A DNA stretch of 64,000 nt from Dokdonia sp. Dokd-P16 (GCF_003095655.1 NZ_CP029151.1:391501-455500); one strand, 5' to 3'; shown: positions 1-8,544, counted from the first letter of the stretch. Program-made: numbers and translations. The notes: a model not told the origin generated them from the sequence alone.

Positions 1-20
1 AGTGGCTTTTCTTTTTTTGG

Positions 21-941
21 TTAATCCAATAAGCTTTCAATAGCCTTGTCAATTTTTGGATACTTAAATTGATATCCATCTGTCTTAATTTTAAGAGCAC
101 TTACTTTCTGACTTTCAAGTACGATTGCTGCCATGTCGCCTAGCATGAGTTTAAGTGCAAACTTAGGAACTCTAGAGATTATAAGCGGTTTACCCATAGT
201 GTCTGCCACCACTTCTGTCAGCTTTTTATTTGTAACTGGATGTGGAGCTACTCCATTATATATTCCAGCCAATTTATTTTTTAATATATGGAAGTAAATC
301 CCTGCCATATCATCCACATGAATCCATGATTGCCATTGCTTTCCAGATCCTAGTGGCGCTCCAGCTCCATATTTTACAGGTTGCATGATCTTAGGTAACG
401 CTCCACTATCTTTATCAAGAATAATCCCCGTTCTCACACGGCTAGTAATGATGTCAAGTTTTTGAAATTCTAAAGCAGCTTTCTCCCATTCTTCAACAAC
501 TTGTCCTAAAAATCCTTTAGCATATTCTGGATATGACTCATCATACATTTTTGTAAATGAAGATGGATATCCACCTACTGCGCTAGCAGATATGTAATGT
601 TTTATAGAAATAGGTTGGTTTTTAGACCGCTTTCGCGAAAGCGCACTATACAACAATCTCGCTGTTGTAGCTCTACTTTCAAAAATTGCCTTTTTATTTT
701 CTGGTGTCCAGCGCTGCGCAATAGATGCTCCGGCGAGATGGATAATAGTTTCTACTCCTTCAAAACATGCTTCGTCTAGCTCGTCTGTCTTTGTGTTCCA
801 GTAAAATCCTTTATAATTAGGTGTATCCTCAATTTTATCTTTTGAGGTAGTTAGATAATGTACACTTATGCCGTCTTTATGACACAAATCTGTAAGCGCG
901 CGCCCCACTAATCCTGTTGCGCCTGTAATAAGTACTTTCAT
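21..941 (-). CDS. TIGR01777-type NAD(P)-dependent epimerase
   Basis: A 306-residue atypical short-chain dehydrogenase/epimerase of the YfcH/SulA-like group. The N-terminus carries the dinucleotide-binding motif GATGLVG (residues 7-13). The segment HLAGASIAQRW (about 68-78) and the C-terminal helix region from about 255 (DUF1731-like) are typical of this family, which has no settled substrate. Length is normal. The gene is transcribed away from the neighbouring dehydrogenase on the same strand with about 80 bp between them. A copy of the genome-wide palindrome lies in frame and encodes LSRKR near residue 101. Family assignment is firm; the reaction is unknown. Confidence 0.85.
   Translation of the reverse strand: MKVLITGATGLVGRALTDLCHKDGISVHYLTTSKDKIEDTPNYKGFYWNTKTDELDEACFEGVETIIHLAGASIAQRWTPENKKAIFESRATTARLLYSALSRKRSKNQPISIKHYISASAVGGYPSSFTKMYDESYPEYAKGFLGQVVEEWEKAALEFQKLDIITSRVRTGIILDKDSGALPKIMQPVKYGAGAPLGSGKQWQSWIHVDDMAGIYFHILKNKLAGIYNGVAPHPVTNKKLTEVVADTMGKPLIISRVPKFALKLMLGDMAAIVLESQKVSALKIKTDGYQFKYPKIDKAIESLLD
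631..640. repeat. Iterated palindrome TTTCGCGAAA, copy 1
   Basis: Core of the palindrome CGCTTTCGCGAAAGCG, in frame inside the epimerase gene. The other 20 full cores are listed separately; see the finding on this element. Confidence 0.9.
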
Positions 942-1025
942 TATTATTTGATTGATGAGGAATAAAGGTACAAAGTAGCATCATTTATCCTTTAACACTT
1001 GTAGGAATTTAGTGTAATTTTAACG

Positions 1026-2231
1026 TTACTCTTTCCCATCTACATAGTCTTGAAGATAGTTGTAACGCTCAGTAAGCTTTCCATCTTGCGTCATTCTGGC
1101 ACGCTCAAGAAGTCCTGTCTTATCACCATCAAAAAATGCTGGAATCACATGCTTTAAAAACATCTCACCAAAACCTTCACTAGCGTCCTTAGGTAACTCA
1201 CAAGGAAGATTATCTACCGCCATCATTGCAATCACACCATCCTTATTATAATCATCTTCTTGTTCTGTAGCAGGATTGTATCCATAAAAAGGATCTGCAA
1301 TAGTAGAAGGACGTATCGTACTAGCTACTGGACCATCTATGTCGCAAGAAATGTCTGCAACAAGATTAATCTTAAACTCTGGACGTTTTGCATCTTCTCT
1401 AGTAAATAAATAAGGAGCACCGTCACCGTAAAAATGCCCCGCAATAAAGTAGTCTGTAACTTTTGCATACTTCATAAAGTCACTCTCATAGCCAGAAGGA
1501 TCTTTATAAAACTCTGCTCGAGCACCCTCTGTACCATCAATACGTTTATTATACTCCAGTACGTCAATAGTACAATATACTGGTTCACTGAATTCTTCAT
1601 TTAAATAAGCCTGATCTGTCACCTCCTTAATATTAAGATGATCTAAAATTTCTTGTGCTCCACGGGCAACCTTTCCGCTACCTGAAAGACAAATCTTAAT
1701 AGCAGGAAGTTTAATCTTATCGAGCTCGCGCTTTACAGCATCTAGGTCTAACAACGTTTCTACCTTAGGGAGTTCAAAAAGTCCATCACGTAATCCTAAT
1801 AATCTAAATCCATTATATGCCCCTACGAGACCTGCATAGCGACCAAAACCTATAAGTCGCGCTCCACTAGCCTCCGTAATTACTTCGTGATCATACATCT
1901 CGATATTCTTATCAAGCATAGCCTTAAGCAACTCACGGTTGTATGGTTGCTTCTTAATGGTATGGCTAAAGAAGAAATACTTTTTATTAGGTACAAGCGC
2001 CTCCATAGGCACTTCTTTTACCCCAATCATTACATCTGCATCAGAGACATCTTCCTCTACGTCAAATCCGTTTATGGTGTAAGCCATGTCTGGAAACACT
2101 CTTATATCAGATGCTTCGACTACAAAGCTTGCATCTTCAAATTGCTCTCTTGCTTCTGCCAGTTTTTCTGGAGAAAAAACAACTCTTCTATCTGGTGGAT
2201 TTTTACGTTCCTTGATAATGGCAAATTTCAT
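1026..2231 (-). CDS. Saccharopine/alanine dehydrogenase-like NAD(P) oxidoreductase
   Basis: A 401-residue enzyme with the AlaDH/PNT two-domain layout. The N-terminal substrate domain starts MKFAIIKERKNPPDRRV. The Rossmann domain carries GSGKVARGA at about residues 184-192. The segments FFFSHTIKKQPYN (about 87-99) and GFGRYAG (128-134) resemble lysine-forming saccharopine dehydrogenase (Lys1) and the LOR half of LOR/SDH enzymes more than alanine dehydrogenase. It probably acts in the cytoplasm on an amino-acid-derived substrate. No lysine-pathway neighbour supports this, so the substrate remains open. It is divergent to the tmRNA gene. Confidence 0.7.
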   Translation of the reverse strand: MKFAIIKERKNPPDRRVVFSPEKLAEAREQFEDASFVVEASDIRVFPDMAYTINGFDVEEDVSDADVMIGVKEVPMEALVPNKKYFFFSHTIKKQPYNRELLKAMLDKNIEMYDHEVITEASGARLIGFGRYAGLVGAYNGFRLLGLRDGLFELPKVETLLDLDAVKRELDKIKLPAIKICLSGSGKVARGAQEILDHLNIKEVTDQAYLNEEFSEPVYCTIDVLEYNKRIDGTEGARAEFYKDPSGYESDFMKYAKVTDYFIAGHFYGDGAPYLFTREDAKRPEFKINLVADISCDIDGPVASTIRPSTIADPFYGYNPATEQEDDYNKDGVIAMMAVDNLPCELPKDASEGFGEMFLKHVIPAFFDGDKTGLLERARMTQDGKLTERYNYLQDYVDGKE

Positions 2232-2308
2232 AGTGTGTGAAGTTTTGGCAGTGTCTGTAGTTGGTACAGCTTTTGCATAATATTAATAGCAAATATAAGC
2301 TTTAGTAG

Positions 2309-2316
2309 TATATTTG
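2309..2316 (+). promoter_or_regulatory. Putative -7 box of tmRNA promoter (TATATTTG)
   Basis: A perfect match to the Bacteroidota TAnnTTTG box. It predicts a start near 2323 and a 5' precursor leader of about 35 nt that includes an iterated palindrome. No clear -33 element was seen. Confidence 0.5.
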
Positions 2317-2325
2317 TAGTTCCGC

Positions 2326-2335
2326 TTTCGCGAAA
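2326..2335. repeat. Iterated palindrome, copy 2
   Basis: Intergenic, between the tmRNA promoter box and the mature tmRNA, so it would lie in the tmRNA precursor leader. Confidence 0.9.
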
Positions 2336-2357
2336 GCAAGGTGGAAATTTTAATACT

Positions 2358-2753
2358 GGGGTCGACTGGTTTTGACAGCGAGACCAATAGTATTGTAAGC
2401 GTGTCGAGCGCTGGAAAACAGCTCGTAAATCTCATTTTTCATCTTTTTAAACGGCGAGAACAACTACGCCCTAGCTGCATAATCTGAATTATAGTAAGAT
2501 TACGCCTCGGTCTACAAGGTAGACAAGCAGGAAGTCACTCGAGAGCCTTGGTTTACGGCAATCGATATAGTGACTTCGTAAAAGTAAACCTATCCCTCGT
2601 AGGGCTTTGATGCGAGAGAGACACCTAATTGAAGATAAGGGGTGCGTTGGTAGTTTCTAACCGGCAATCTCACGAAAATTTAAACAGAAACTACACACGT
2701 AGAAAGCAGTAATATTGCTTGTTTGGACGAGGGTTCGAATCCCTCCGACTCCA
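2358..2753 (+). ncRNA. ssrA: Transfer-messenger RNA (tmRNA)
   Basis: This RNA rescues stalled ribosomes and tags the unfinished protein for proteolysis. The 5' end GGGGTCG (2358-2364) pairs with CGACTCC (2746-2752), allowing one G-U pair, to form the tRNA-like acceptor stem. The T-arm GGGTTCGAATCCC lies just before it. The resume frame at 2453-2482 reads GENNYALAA followed by TAA. The bases after the discriminator A2753 are CTA, so the terminal CCA must be added by nucleotidyltransferase. Length is about 396 nt. SmpB is not in the window. Confidence 0.97.
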
Positions 2754-2779
2754 CTAATTGAGTATCAAAACTCAATAAA

Positions 2780-2812
2780 AAATCCCGTAAACGTCTAGTT
2801 TACGGGATTTTT
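2780..2812 (+). terminator. Terminator of tmRNA
   Basis: A perfect 13-bp stem (2780-2792 with 2798-2810), 5-nt loop, followed by T residues, 27 bp after the tmRNA. Confidence 0.88.
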
Positions 2813-2924
2813 CACTTCCATCAATATCGGTTAATATAACCGACATGAAATCTTAAATTGTATTATACAGCGTTGATTATAAGTTTCCACTGTAGTATTT
2901 TGAAATAATTTCAAAGCAATAACC

Positions 2925-3143
2925 TTATTGTTTTGATTTTTGCTCTGCATTCTTATGATCATTTTGTTGCACTGCATTTTCTTTATTAGAAAGTGTCTTG
3001 CTTCCAGCTCTACTAGCCTCTCCAGCATCCCGTTTAGGTTGGGATGAGTCCTTATTCTGATCTCCGTATTGATTTACGTGCTTATCCTTATGCACACCGT
3101 GCTCCTTATTGTCAAGATCTGCAGCTCTTTTAGTATTGTCCAT
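2925..3143 (-). CDS. Small hydrophilic, probably disordered protein
   Basis: A 72-residue protein made almost only of charged and polar residues (Lys, Asp, Asn, Gln, Glu). It has no hydrophobic core, signal peptide or Cys, and contains scattered HKDK/QNKD-like segments. The composition resembles hydrophilin or stress-associated small proteins, but no family can be assigned. It lies 8 bp downstream of another small gene on the same strand (3152-3292) and could form a two-gene unit with it. The coding call rests on composition and on the compact arrangement; function is unknown. Confidence 0.6.
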   Translation of the reverse strand: MDNTKRAADLDNKEHGVHKDKHVNQYGDQNKDSSQPKRDAGEASRAGSKTLSNKENAVQQNDHKNAEQKSKQ

Positions 3144-3151
3144 AATGCTTA

Positions 3152-3292
3152 TTATATTAGTTTTCTTTTTATTTTCTTCAAATTTGGAACAAACTCTTCT
3201 TTAAAAGATCGATTATTCTTTATCCAATCATAGGTATAATAACCTAGTTGAGCGACTGTCACTATTCTGAATAGTTTTCCTACTAATTTCAT
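3152..3292 (-). CDS. Small basic protein, 46 residues
   Basis: A short ORF starting MKLVGKLFRIV and ending KKIKRKLI. The N-terminal part (residues 3-20) is amphipathic or weakly membrane-associating. The C-terminal half is strongly basic (KKIKRK). It sits immediately upstream of the 72-residue hydrophilic protein with an 8-bp gap, which suggests co-transcription. No family recognised. Coding status is plausible rather than proven. Confidence 0.5.
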   Translation of the reverse strand: MKLVGKLFRIVTVAQLGYYTYDWIKNNRSFKEEFVPNLKKIKRKLI

Positions 3293-3508
3293 GTGGTTCG
3301 TTTTAGTTTCACATAAATTTAATTGGATACTAATATAATGTAAGCTTGATTATGACATTTTAACTAGCAATCGTTAAAGACCTCTAAATGATTCACCTAG
3401 AGTACCATTATTTTAAGTTTTATTAAAGAAGCCTAATGAGGTATTAAAAGACAAGTGCTTATAGAGACATTCAAATTCTCAATCTCCGATGATAATAATT
3501 TCTATTAA

Positions 3509-4168
3509 CTATGAAGTTATAAGTTTATCAATAGTTCCCATCGCATCAGATAGCGAATCAAATTGATAATTAGTTTGACTGATAATATTTTCGGAAACTA
3601 CACAATGTGATTGTATGTAAACAGATTTCATACCTGAATGTAAAGCTGCTTGTAAACCTAGCTCGCTATCCTCAAAGATGTAAACATCTTTAAAGTCAGC
3701 TGGTTTTATATGTAAACTAGTTGCCAACTTTAAATAAGGTTCGGGATTGGGTTTTGGATTTACATAATCCTCATAGCCATACATTACGGGTACTTCAAAC
3801 CCCCAAAATTTTATACAGTCTTTTACAAAGTTACTGCTTGCGTTACTGGCTATACCATAAGGAATGTTACGCTTTTTGAGATATTCAAAGAGCTTTCCAA
3901 CACCGTTATAATGTTCTACTTCATCAATATGCTCAGTTAGATAATTGTTTTTAACTTTTAGTAGCTCCTCCGCTTGAGAATGACTTCCAAATTTTTCACA
4001 CAATATCTCTGATATAATTATTGGTGATGCTCCAGATTTGATATCCCCAGATGTTATTACTACATTAGCATCAAGCACCTCGTTTACAGCAAACTGCCAA
4101 GAGGCAAAATGTATATGCTTACTGTGAGCTATCACTCCATCAAAATCAAATAATACTCCTTTAACCAT
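3509..4168 (-). CDS. HAD-superfamily hydrolase, subfamily IA (beta-PGM-like)
   Basis: A 219-residue sugar-phosphate phosphatase or phosphoglucomutase-like enzyme. The HAD motifs are intact: DFDGV with nucleophile Asp8 and acid/base Asp10, Ser108 in ASNASS, Lys139 in NPKPNPEP, and Glu166-Asp167 in FEDSELG. The cap domain lies between motif I and residue 95, typical of class C1. The substrate is probably a small sugar or polyol phosphate. It begins 3 bp after the stop of the upstream flavo-oxidase gene, so the two are almost certainly one operon acting on related carbohydrates. Confidence 0.85.
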   Translation of the reverse strand: MVKGVLFDFDGVIAHSKHIHFASWQFAVNEVLDANVVITSGDIKSGASPIIISEILCEKFGSHSQAEELLKVKNNYLTEHIDEVEHYNGVGKLFEYLKKRNIPYGIASNASSNFVKDCIKFWGFEVPVMYGYEDYVNPKPNPEPYLKLATSLHIKPADFKDVYIFEDSELGLQAALHSGMKSVYIQSHCVVSENIISQTNYQFDSLSDAMGTIDKLITS

Positions 4169-4171
4169 TAA

Positions 4172-5473
4172 TTATATTTTTTCTGAAAAAATAGAAGCTA
4201 AGTACTTGTTTAAAAACTTGTTTGTAGGATCCATTGATTTACGTAAATCCTTAAAATCATTCCACTTTGGGTAGAGTTTAGTTAACTCTGGATCCTTAGC
4301 AGCAAAACGCTTTCCCCAGTGTGGTCTTCCTCCATATTTGAGAAAAATATTCTCCACTGTTTTAAATGCCTCGTAACTATCTGCACTAGATGCATCTCTT
4401 GAAACGCAACCCATAGTTACTGTTTTTCTTTTATAAGCATTACTCAACCAGCTATCATCACTATCTACAAATCGCACATCCATAGGTATGTGGATGAATG
4501 ATTTATTTTTAAAACTATTTATAGTTTCAGACAGTTCTTTAAGTAATGATGGGAATTTATCAAAATCAACAGTCCATTCTGCAAGCTCAAGAGTTGACCC
4601 TCTAGATTTTGTAACTGTAGCCTGGTATAAATTTCCTTTATGTTCTTTTCTACTTTTAAAAAATCGCTTGTAGAGAATTTTATTTGCAAAGTAAATGGTC
4701 CAAGGAGCTGTCTTAGTCAGCTGATATAAAAATTTTGAGGCCTTTCTTCTATTTTTTAAATATGCAGGTCCTAGATCTTCTTCGACATGTTGGTCTTTCG
4801 GAATCTTCTTTCCTTTTATAACATATCCCATTCCTGTATGAGGAAGCCATAATATTCTTAAGAAATCATGATTAGATAAATAGCTACTTAGATTCTTAGT
4901 CCACAAAGCATCGCTCTCTGGTTCTTCAATCAGATGTAGTGTATATGATTCCTCACATTGAAGTGTAATTGTAGAGAACGCCCCTAAGACTCCCAGAGAT
5001 ACTCTCACGGCATCCATGAGCATATCATCTTCGTTAATTACCTGGATTGTTCCATCTGCTTTGATGAGTCTACAACTCGTCATGTATGAAGAGATAAGCC
5101 CTCCATTAGTACCATGTGTTCCAGTTGCTAAGGCTCCACCTAATGTAATAGTATTGATGTCTGGCAAACAGGGAATACACCAATCGAGACTCTCTATTTT
5201 CTCTAGAAGATCTTTAAGTTCAATTCCAGATTGGACAGTTATTTTTTTAGATGCTTTGTCAATATCAATTATCTGATTATAATTTTTGATATTAATAAGT
5301 GTGTCAGTCCCAGCAGCAATATCTGATGACGATTGTTTCGAACCGTAAAATCTAACACTGTCAGAGTTCTTAATGGCGTCTGCAAATTCTTCTTCTGTAG
5401 TAACGTCATAGCTATTAGTAAATGAATGTTTTACATTTTCATTCCAGCTAATCCAAGTATTTTCTTTCTTCAA
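4172..5473 (-). CDS. FAD-dependent oxidase, aldonolactone/alditol oxidase family
   Basis: A 433-residue flavoenzyme. It has an N-terminal FAD-binding PCMH domain with GGALATGTHGTNGG (residues 112-125) and a C-terminal ALO-type domain ending with the characteristic RPHWGK (about 388-393). Relatives oxidise sugar lactones or alditols with oxygen. The usual GxxHS segment that carries the covalent FAD histidine reads GSKQSSSD here, with Gln47 in place of His, so FAD is probably bound non-covalently. There is no signal peptide. It is co-transcribed with the downstream HAD phosphatase. The exact substrate cannot be told. Confidence 0.8.
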   Translation of the reverse strand: MKKENTWISWNENVKHSFTNSYDVTTEEEFADAIKNSDSVRFYGSKQSSSDIAAGTDTLINIKNYNQIIDIDKASKKITVQSGIELKDLLEKIESLDWCIPCLPDINTITLGGALATGTHGTNGGLISSYMTSCRLIKADGTIQVINEDDMLMDAVRVSLGVLGAFSTITLQCEESYTLHLIEEPESDALWTKNLSSYLSNHDFLRILWLPHTGMGYVIKGKKIPKDQHVEEDLGPAYLKNRRKASKFLYQLTKTAPWTIYFANKILYKRFFKSRKEHKGNLYQATVTKSRGSTLELAEWTVDFDKFPSLLKELSETINSFKNKSFIHIPMDVRFVDSDDSWLSNAYKRKTVTMGCVSRDASSADSYEAFKTVENIFLKYGGRPHWGKRFAAKDPELTKLYPKWNDFKDLRKSMDPTNKFLNKYLASIFSEKI

Positions 5474-5484
5474 TTTTTTTATTG

Positions 5485-5492
5485 CAAAGTTA
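5485..5492 (-). promoter_or_regulatory. Putative -7 box of the oxidase/HAD operon (TAACTTTG)
   Basis: On the minus strand TAACTTTG matches TAnnTTTG and ends 12 nt before the oxidase ATG. The predicted leader is only a few nucleotides long. Confidence 0.4.
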
Positions 5493-5821
5493 TATTGAAT
5501 TTTAACAAATTACTATCGTAATTGAACCTTTAATTAGCGCTAATAATTCTTTAAAGATAATTTTCCATTAAGGTGATATAACTTAAATTCTCTGTAACAT
5601 CTATGTCTAAGGAGTTACATTGTATATCATTAATCTCGACGGTTCATAATATTTCTATTGATTTACATTGTACTGTGAATTCCGTCACTTCGTTTTTTCA
5701 TTAAAAAATTTATACCAAAACTCCACAACGAACTCCATGAATTCTACAATCTCGCACCAATTTGAGACGGGTTTCTTCAAATACACCTAACTACTATTGT
5801 TAGTTTGACTATTGCGTACGC

Positions 5822-5831
5822 TTTCGCGAAA
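5822..5831. repeat. Iterated palindrome, copy 3
   Basis: Intergenic; extended form TACGCTTTCGCGAAAGCGTA, an 18- to 20-bp near-perfect palindrome. Confidence 0.9.
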
Positions 5832-5868
5832 GCGTAACTATCCACATCAATATTTTTTACTTACAAAC

Positions 5869-5903
5869 CCGTTATTTCCCACTTACAAAATATAATATCT
5901 TTG
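5869..5903 (+). promoter_or_regulatory. Putative promoter of the kinase/regulator operon
   Basis: TATCTTTG (5896-5903) matches TAnnTTTG and lies 4 nt before the kinase ATG, implying a leaderless or nearly leaderless mRNA. CCGTT (5869-5873) lies exactly 22 bp upstream, the spacing found between CCGTA and the -7 box in the sRNA promoters downstream. The GG half of that box is missing here, so autoregulation is only suggested. Confidence 0.4.
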
Positions 5904-5907
5904 AGGG

Positions 5908-7548
5908 ATGCAGAAATCTACTATTACAACCCTACTTGTATTTCTAGTGCTCACGCTTTGTAGTATCTGGATAACACCACTTTCTGCACAGACACCTATA
6001 GATAGCACTCAGCATTACTATAGAGTTATTGCCTACCCACAAAACACTGAGGATGTGACAGCGGGTATTAATTACTTCAAGCGCCAACTTGAAAATCCTA
6101 AAAACGATAAAGCCCGCTATAATTATTTCTCTGAGCTTATATCCTTAGGGCATTTAAATAATGGTGACATTTTTGAGAGTGAAAAAACCACCATCAACCT
6201 CTTAAAAGATATTCCTGTGACAGATACACAAACCATCGTTCGTCTCAGAAATAGGCTGGGTAGGTTGCATAGAAGTCTTAATAACCTGCCGCTAGCCCTA
6301 GAAAATTACCAGCAAGCACTGGCTATGACAACAAAAAAGGAAGATAGTATTACCATTTCAAATAATATCGCCACCATTTATATGGAGCGCTCATCTTATG
6401 AGAAAGCGGCTCAAGTCTTAAGTCCCTTTATTAAGGATACAGACCGCATAGAAGAAAATAACACACTGACCACTATATATGACAACTATGGCTATAGTAT
6501 TACTCAAATAGGTGATTTTAAGGGTGAGGCATTGATGCTAGAAGCGCTAGCTATTAATGAAAAAGGCCGAAATATAACGGGAAGTTTTTCAACAAATAGA
6601 CATCTAGCATACTACTACCATCAGCAAGGCAAAGAAGCACTAGCCAAAAAACATGCCCTTCAAGCAAAAGATATTGCTTACAGTATTAATAATCCTAGAT
6701 ATAAACTTGAAGCTCTCGGACTAGCGATAGATATAGGCGCAACAGCAAATGCCTATGTTTTTAAAAAACTATCAGACAGCTTATACAAAGTGCAAACTCT
6801 TCAAGAAAATAAATATGCAGCTCAAAAGTATGAATACGCCACGTTCCAAACCCAAGCAAAGGAAAGCGAGCTCATAGCACAGCAGGAGAAGGTTAATAAA
6901 ACACGCTACCAGTTCTTAGCTTTATTTATTATGGTAATCACGGTAGGTATTATTATCTTTCTTTCTTTACGCCATAAAAGAAAGCGCCTTGAACAAGTAT
7001 ATATCACAGAAACAAAAATCTCAAAGAGATTACATGACGAAGTTGCAAATGATGTTTACAAACTAATCTCACAAGTGCAAACTAATACATACAATGAAAG
7101 TCACTTACTAGATAATCTAGAGCATATTTATAGTAGAACTCGAGATATATCTAGAGAAAATAGTTTTATTGAGACAGAAGAATCTTTCCACACGACCTTA
7201 CGTGATTTGTTATTGAGTTATAAAACTCCTTCTCTCAACATTATCACAAAAGGTATCGACAAGGTAGATTGGAATCAAATTTCAAAAGTACACAAGACTA
7301 CTATTTATAGGGTTTTACAAGAGTTAATTACAAATACTAATAAACATAGTAAAGCATCTATAGCCTTTGTTGAGATTTCAAAGGAAGGTAAGAATTTGCA
7401 TATTCTGTATAAGGATAATGGTATAGGCGGTGCTATAAATTCTAAAAATGGTTTGCTTAATGCGGAATCCCGTATAGAAGCTTTAAAAGGAACAATTACT
7501 TTTGAAAGTAAGTCTAAACAAGGTTTTAAAGCACAGATCAACATATAA
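5908..7548 (+). CDS. TPR-containing sensor histidine kinase
   Basis: A 546-residue two-component sensor. The order is: signal peptide (residues 1-28), periplasmic tetratricopeptide-like helical repeats (about 60-300), one membrane helix (about 332-354), a short DHp helix with phosphoacceptor His376 in RLHDEVAND, and a HATPase domain with DNGIGG at 503-508. This layout is common in Bacteroidota NarL-type systems. The ligand is unknown; the TPR sensor suggests protein or peptide sensing at the envelope. Its stop overlaps the regulator start (TAATG), so the pair is translationally coupled. The start at 5908 is the only one that keeps the signal peptide. Confidence 0.9.
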   Translation: MQKSTITTLLVFLVLTLCSIWITPLSAQTPIDSTQHYYRVIAYPQNTEDVTAGINYFKRQLENPKNDKARYNYFSELISLGHLNNGDIFESEKTTINLLKDIPVTDTQTIVRLRNRLGRLHRSLNNLPLALENYQQALAMTTKKEDSITISNNIATIYMERSSYEKAAQVLSPFIKDTDRIEENNTLTTIYDNYGYSITQIGDFKGEALMLEALAINEKGRNITGSFSTNRHLAYYYHQQGKEALAKKHALQAKDIAYSINNPRYKLEALGLAIDIGATANAYVFKKLSDSLYKVQTLQENKYAAQKYEYATFQTQAKESELIAQQEKVNKTRYQFLALFIMVITVGIIIFLSLRHKRKRLEQVYITETKISKRLHDEVANDVYKLISQVQTNTYNESHLLDNLEHIYSRTRDISRENSFIETEESFHTTLRDLLLSYKTPSLNIITKGIDKVDWNQISKVHKTTIYRVLQELITNTNKHSKASIAFVEISKEGKNLHILYKDNGIGGAINSKNGLLNAESRIEALKGTITFESKSKQGFKAQINI

Positions 7549-8213
7549 TGTTTCAAAAAGTAATTATAGCAGACGATTTAGGAAGTATCAATGAAGGTGT
7601 ACAACACATTCTCACTACCTATCAAGTACCCTACATAAAACAAGTTCAATATTGTGATGAGGCATATAAACTCATTAAAAAAGCAGAAATGGATGGTAAA
7701 CCCTATGACCTCATAATTTCTGATCTTTCATTTGTAGCAGACCACCGCAAACAACAATTTCCATCTGGAGATGATCTTGCAGCTGCTTTAAAGAAAGAAC
7801 ATCCTGAGCTCAAGATTATCATTTATACTGTAGAAGATCGCTTCCAGCGTGTGAGACAGTTATATACTGATACAGGTGTAGATGCCTTTGTATGCAAAGG
7901 ACGAGAAGGAATCTCAGATCTTAAAGAGGCAATCACAACCGTTTTTAATGGAGAGCGTTATGTCTCTCCACGTGTTGCTATGGCAATGTCTGACAAAGCA
8001 GATTTACAAATAGACGAGTACGATATCACCCTCATGCGATTACTCTCTTACGGTTATTCTCATGATGAAATAAGTAAAGAACTCGTCGCTCTTAACGAGT
8101 CTCCATCGAGTCTGAGTGCTATTGAGAAAAAAATGAGCAAACTTAAAATTCAGTTTAGGGCAAATAATGCGGTTCATCTTGTTGCATTAGTAAAGGATTT
8201 AGGTATTATTTAG
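7548..8213 (+). CDS. Response regulator, NarL/LuxR-like
   Basis: A 221-residue regulator. The receiver domain (1-125) has acidic pocket Asp9-Asp10, phosphoacceptor Asp59 in ISDLSF, Thr94 and Lys117. A C-terminal helix-turn-helix region (about 150-221) is a diverged LuxR/NarL-type DNA-binding domain with the recognition part around SLSAIEKKMSKLK. It is cognate to the overlapping kinase gene. Directly downstream lie four putative sRNA genes, each behind an identical promoter module, and these are the obvious candidate targets. That link is inference from position and motif sharing. Confidence 0.88.
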   Translation: MFQKVIIADDLGSINEGVQHILTTYQVPYIKQVQYCDEAYKLIKKAEMDGKPYDLIISDLSFVADHRKQQFPSGDDLAAALKKEHPELKIIIYTVEDRFQRVRQLYTDTGVDAFVCKGREGISDLKEAITTVFNGERYVSPRVAMAMSDKADLQIDEYDITLMRLLSYGYSHDEISKELVALNESPSSLSAIEKKMSKLKIQFRANNAVHLVALVKDLGII

Positions 8214-8242
8214 ATAAATTTTAAAAAAAAATGCCCTGATGC

Positions 8243-8283
8243 GGTTTCCCGTAACGTTATTATTATAAAACCTTGTAATCTTA
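8243..8283 (+). promoter_or_regulatory. sRNA promoter module 1 (GG-N4-CCGTA-N22-TAATCTTA)
   Basis: Box GGTTTCCCGTA (8243-8253) is followed after exactly 22 bp by TAATCTTA (8276-8283), the weakest -7 match of the set. No -33 TTG is evident, which suggests activator dependence. Confidence 0.65.
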
Positions 8284-8286
8284 TCA

Positions 8287-8361
8287 CGGCTTAAAGCATG
8301 GGGGCTTTAAGTCATGGATTGTTTGTAGAGGATGTTCACTTGAACATCCTCTATTTTTTTT
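8287..8361 (+). ncRNA. Putative small RNA 1 of a four-member array
   Basis: A transcript of about 75 nt is predicted. Hairpin 1 is GGCTTAAAG (8288-8296) pairing with CTTTAAGTC around the loop CATGGGGG. After a GATTGTTTGTA linker comes a 10-bp terminator stem GAGGATGTTC/GAACATCCTC (8328-8337 with 8342-8351) and a T-rich tail. This copy differs most from the others in loop sequence, but keeps the stem and the run of G residues. No coding capacity, and I do not recognise a known RNA family. Confidence 0.7.
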
Positions 8362-8431
8362 ATAAGAAACTGATAATCAAGCACTATTAAAAATCAAAAT
8401 GTTAAAAAATAAAATAATAAGCTCAAATAAA

Positions 8432-8472
8432 GGAAATCCGTAAAACACCTATCTAAAAATCGCGTATTCTTG
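8432..8472 (+). promoter_or_regulatory. sRNA promoter module 2
   Basis: Box GGAAATCCGTA (8432-8442), exactly 22 bp, then TATTCTTG (8465-8472). The N4 part is AAAT instead of TTTC, while the flanking GG and CCGTA are kept. Confidence 0.7.
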
Positions 8473-8475
8473 TCA

Positions 8476-8544
8476 TGGCTTAGTTGCTAGGGGTTTCTAG
8501 GCCAAATTTGTTTGTACAGGGTATCCGCTTGGGTACCCTTTTTT
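8476..8544 (+). ncRNA. Putative small RNA 2
   Basis: Hairpin 1 is TGGCTTAG/CTAGGCCA (8476-8483 with 8497-8504) around the loop TTGCTAGGGGTTT. Relative to copies 3 and 4, a G-U pair has become G-C and an A-U pair has become G-U, so pairing is kept despite base changes. The linker is TTTGTTTGTAC. The terminator is AGGGTATCC/GGGTACCCT (8518-8526 with 8531-8539) plus a T tract. Confidence 0.75.

Larger units (their letters stand above)
5474..5907. other. Intergenic region between divergent genes
   Basis: 434 bp, AT-rich, without a convincing ORF. It holds the TAACTTTG-type box of the minus-strand oxidase (5485-5492), one iterated palindrome (core 5822-5831), and at its right end the putative promoter of the histidine kinase. 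Nothing else was recognised. Confidence 0.6.

Noticed and set aside
2831-3028. 65-codon minus-strand ORF near the tmRNA
   Set aside because: It overlaps the better supported 72-residue gene in another frame and has no features of its own.
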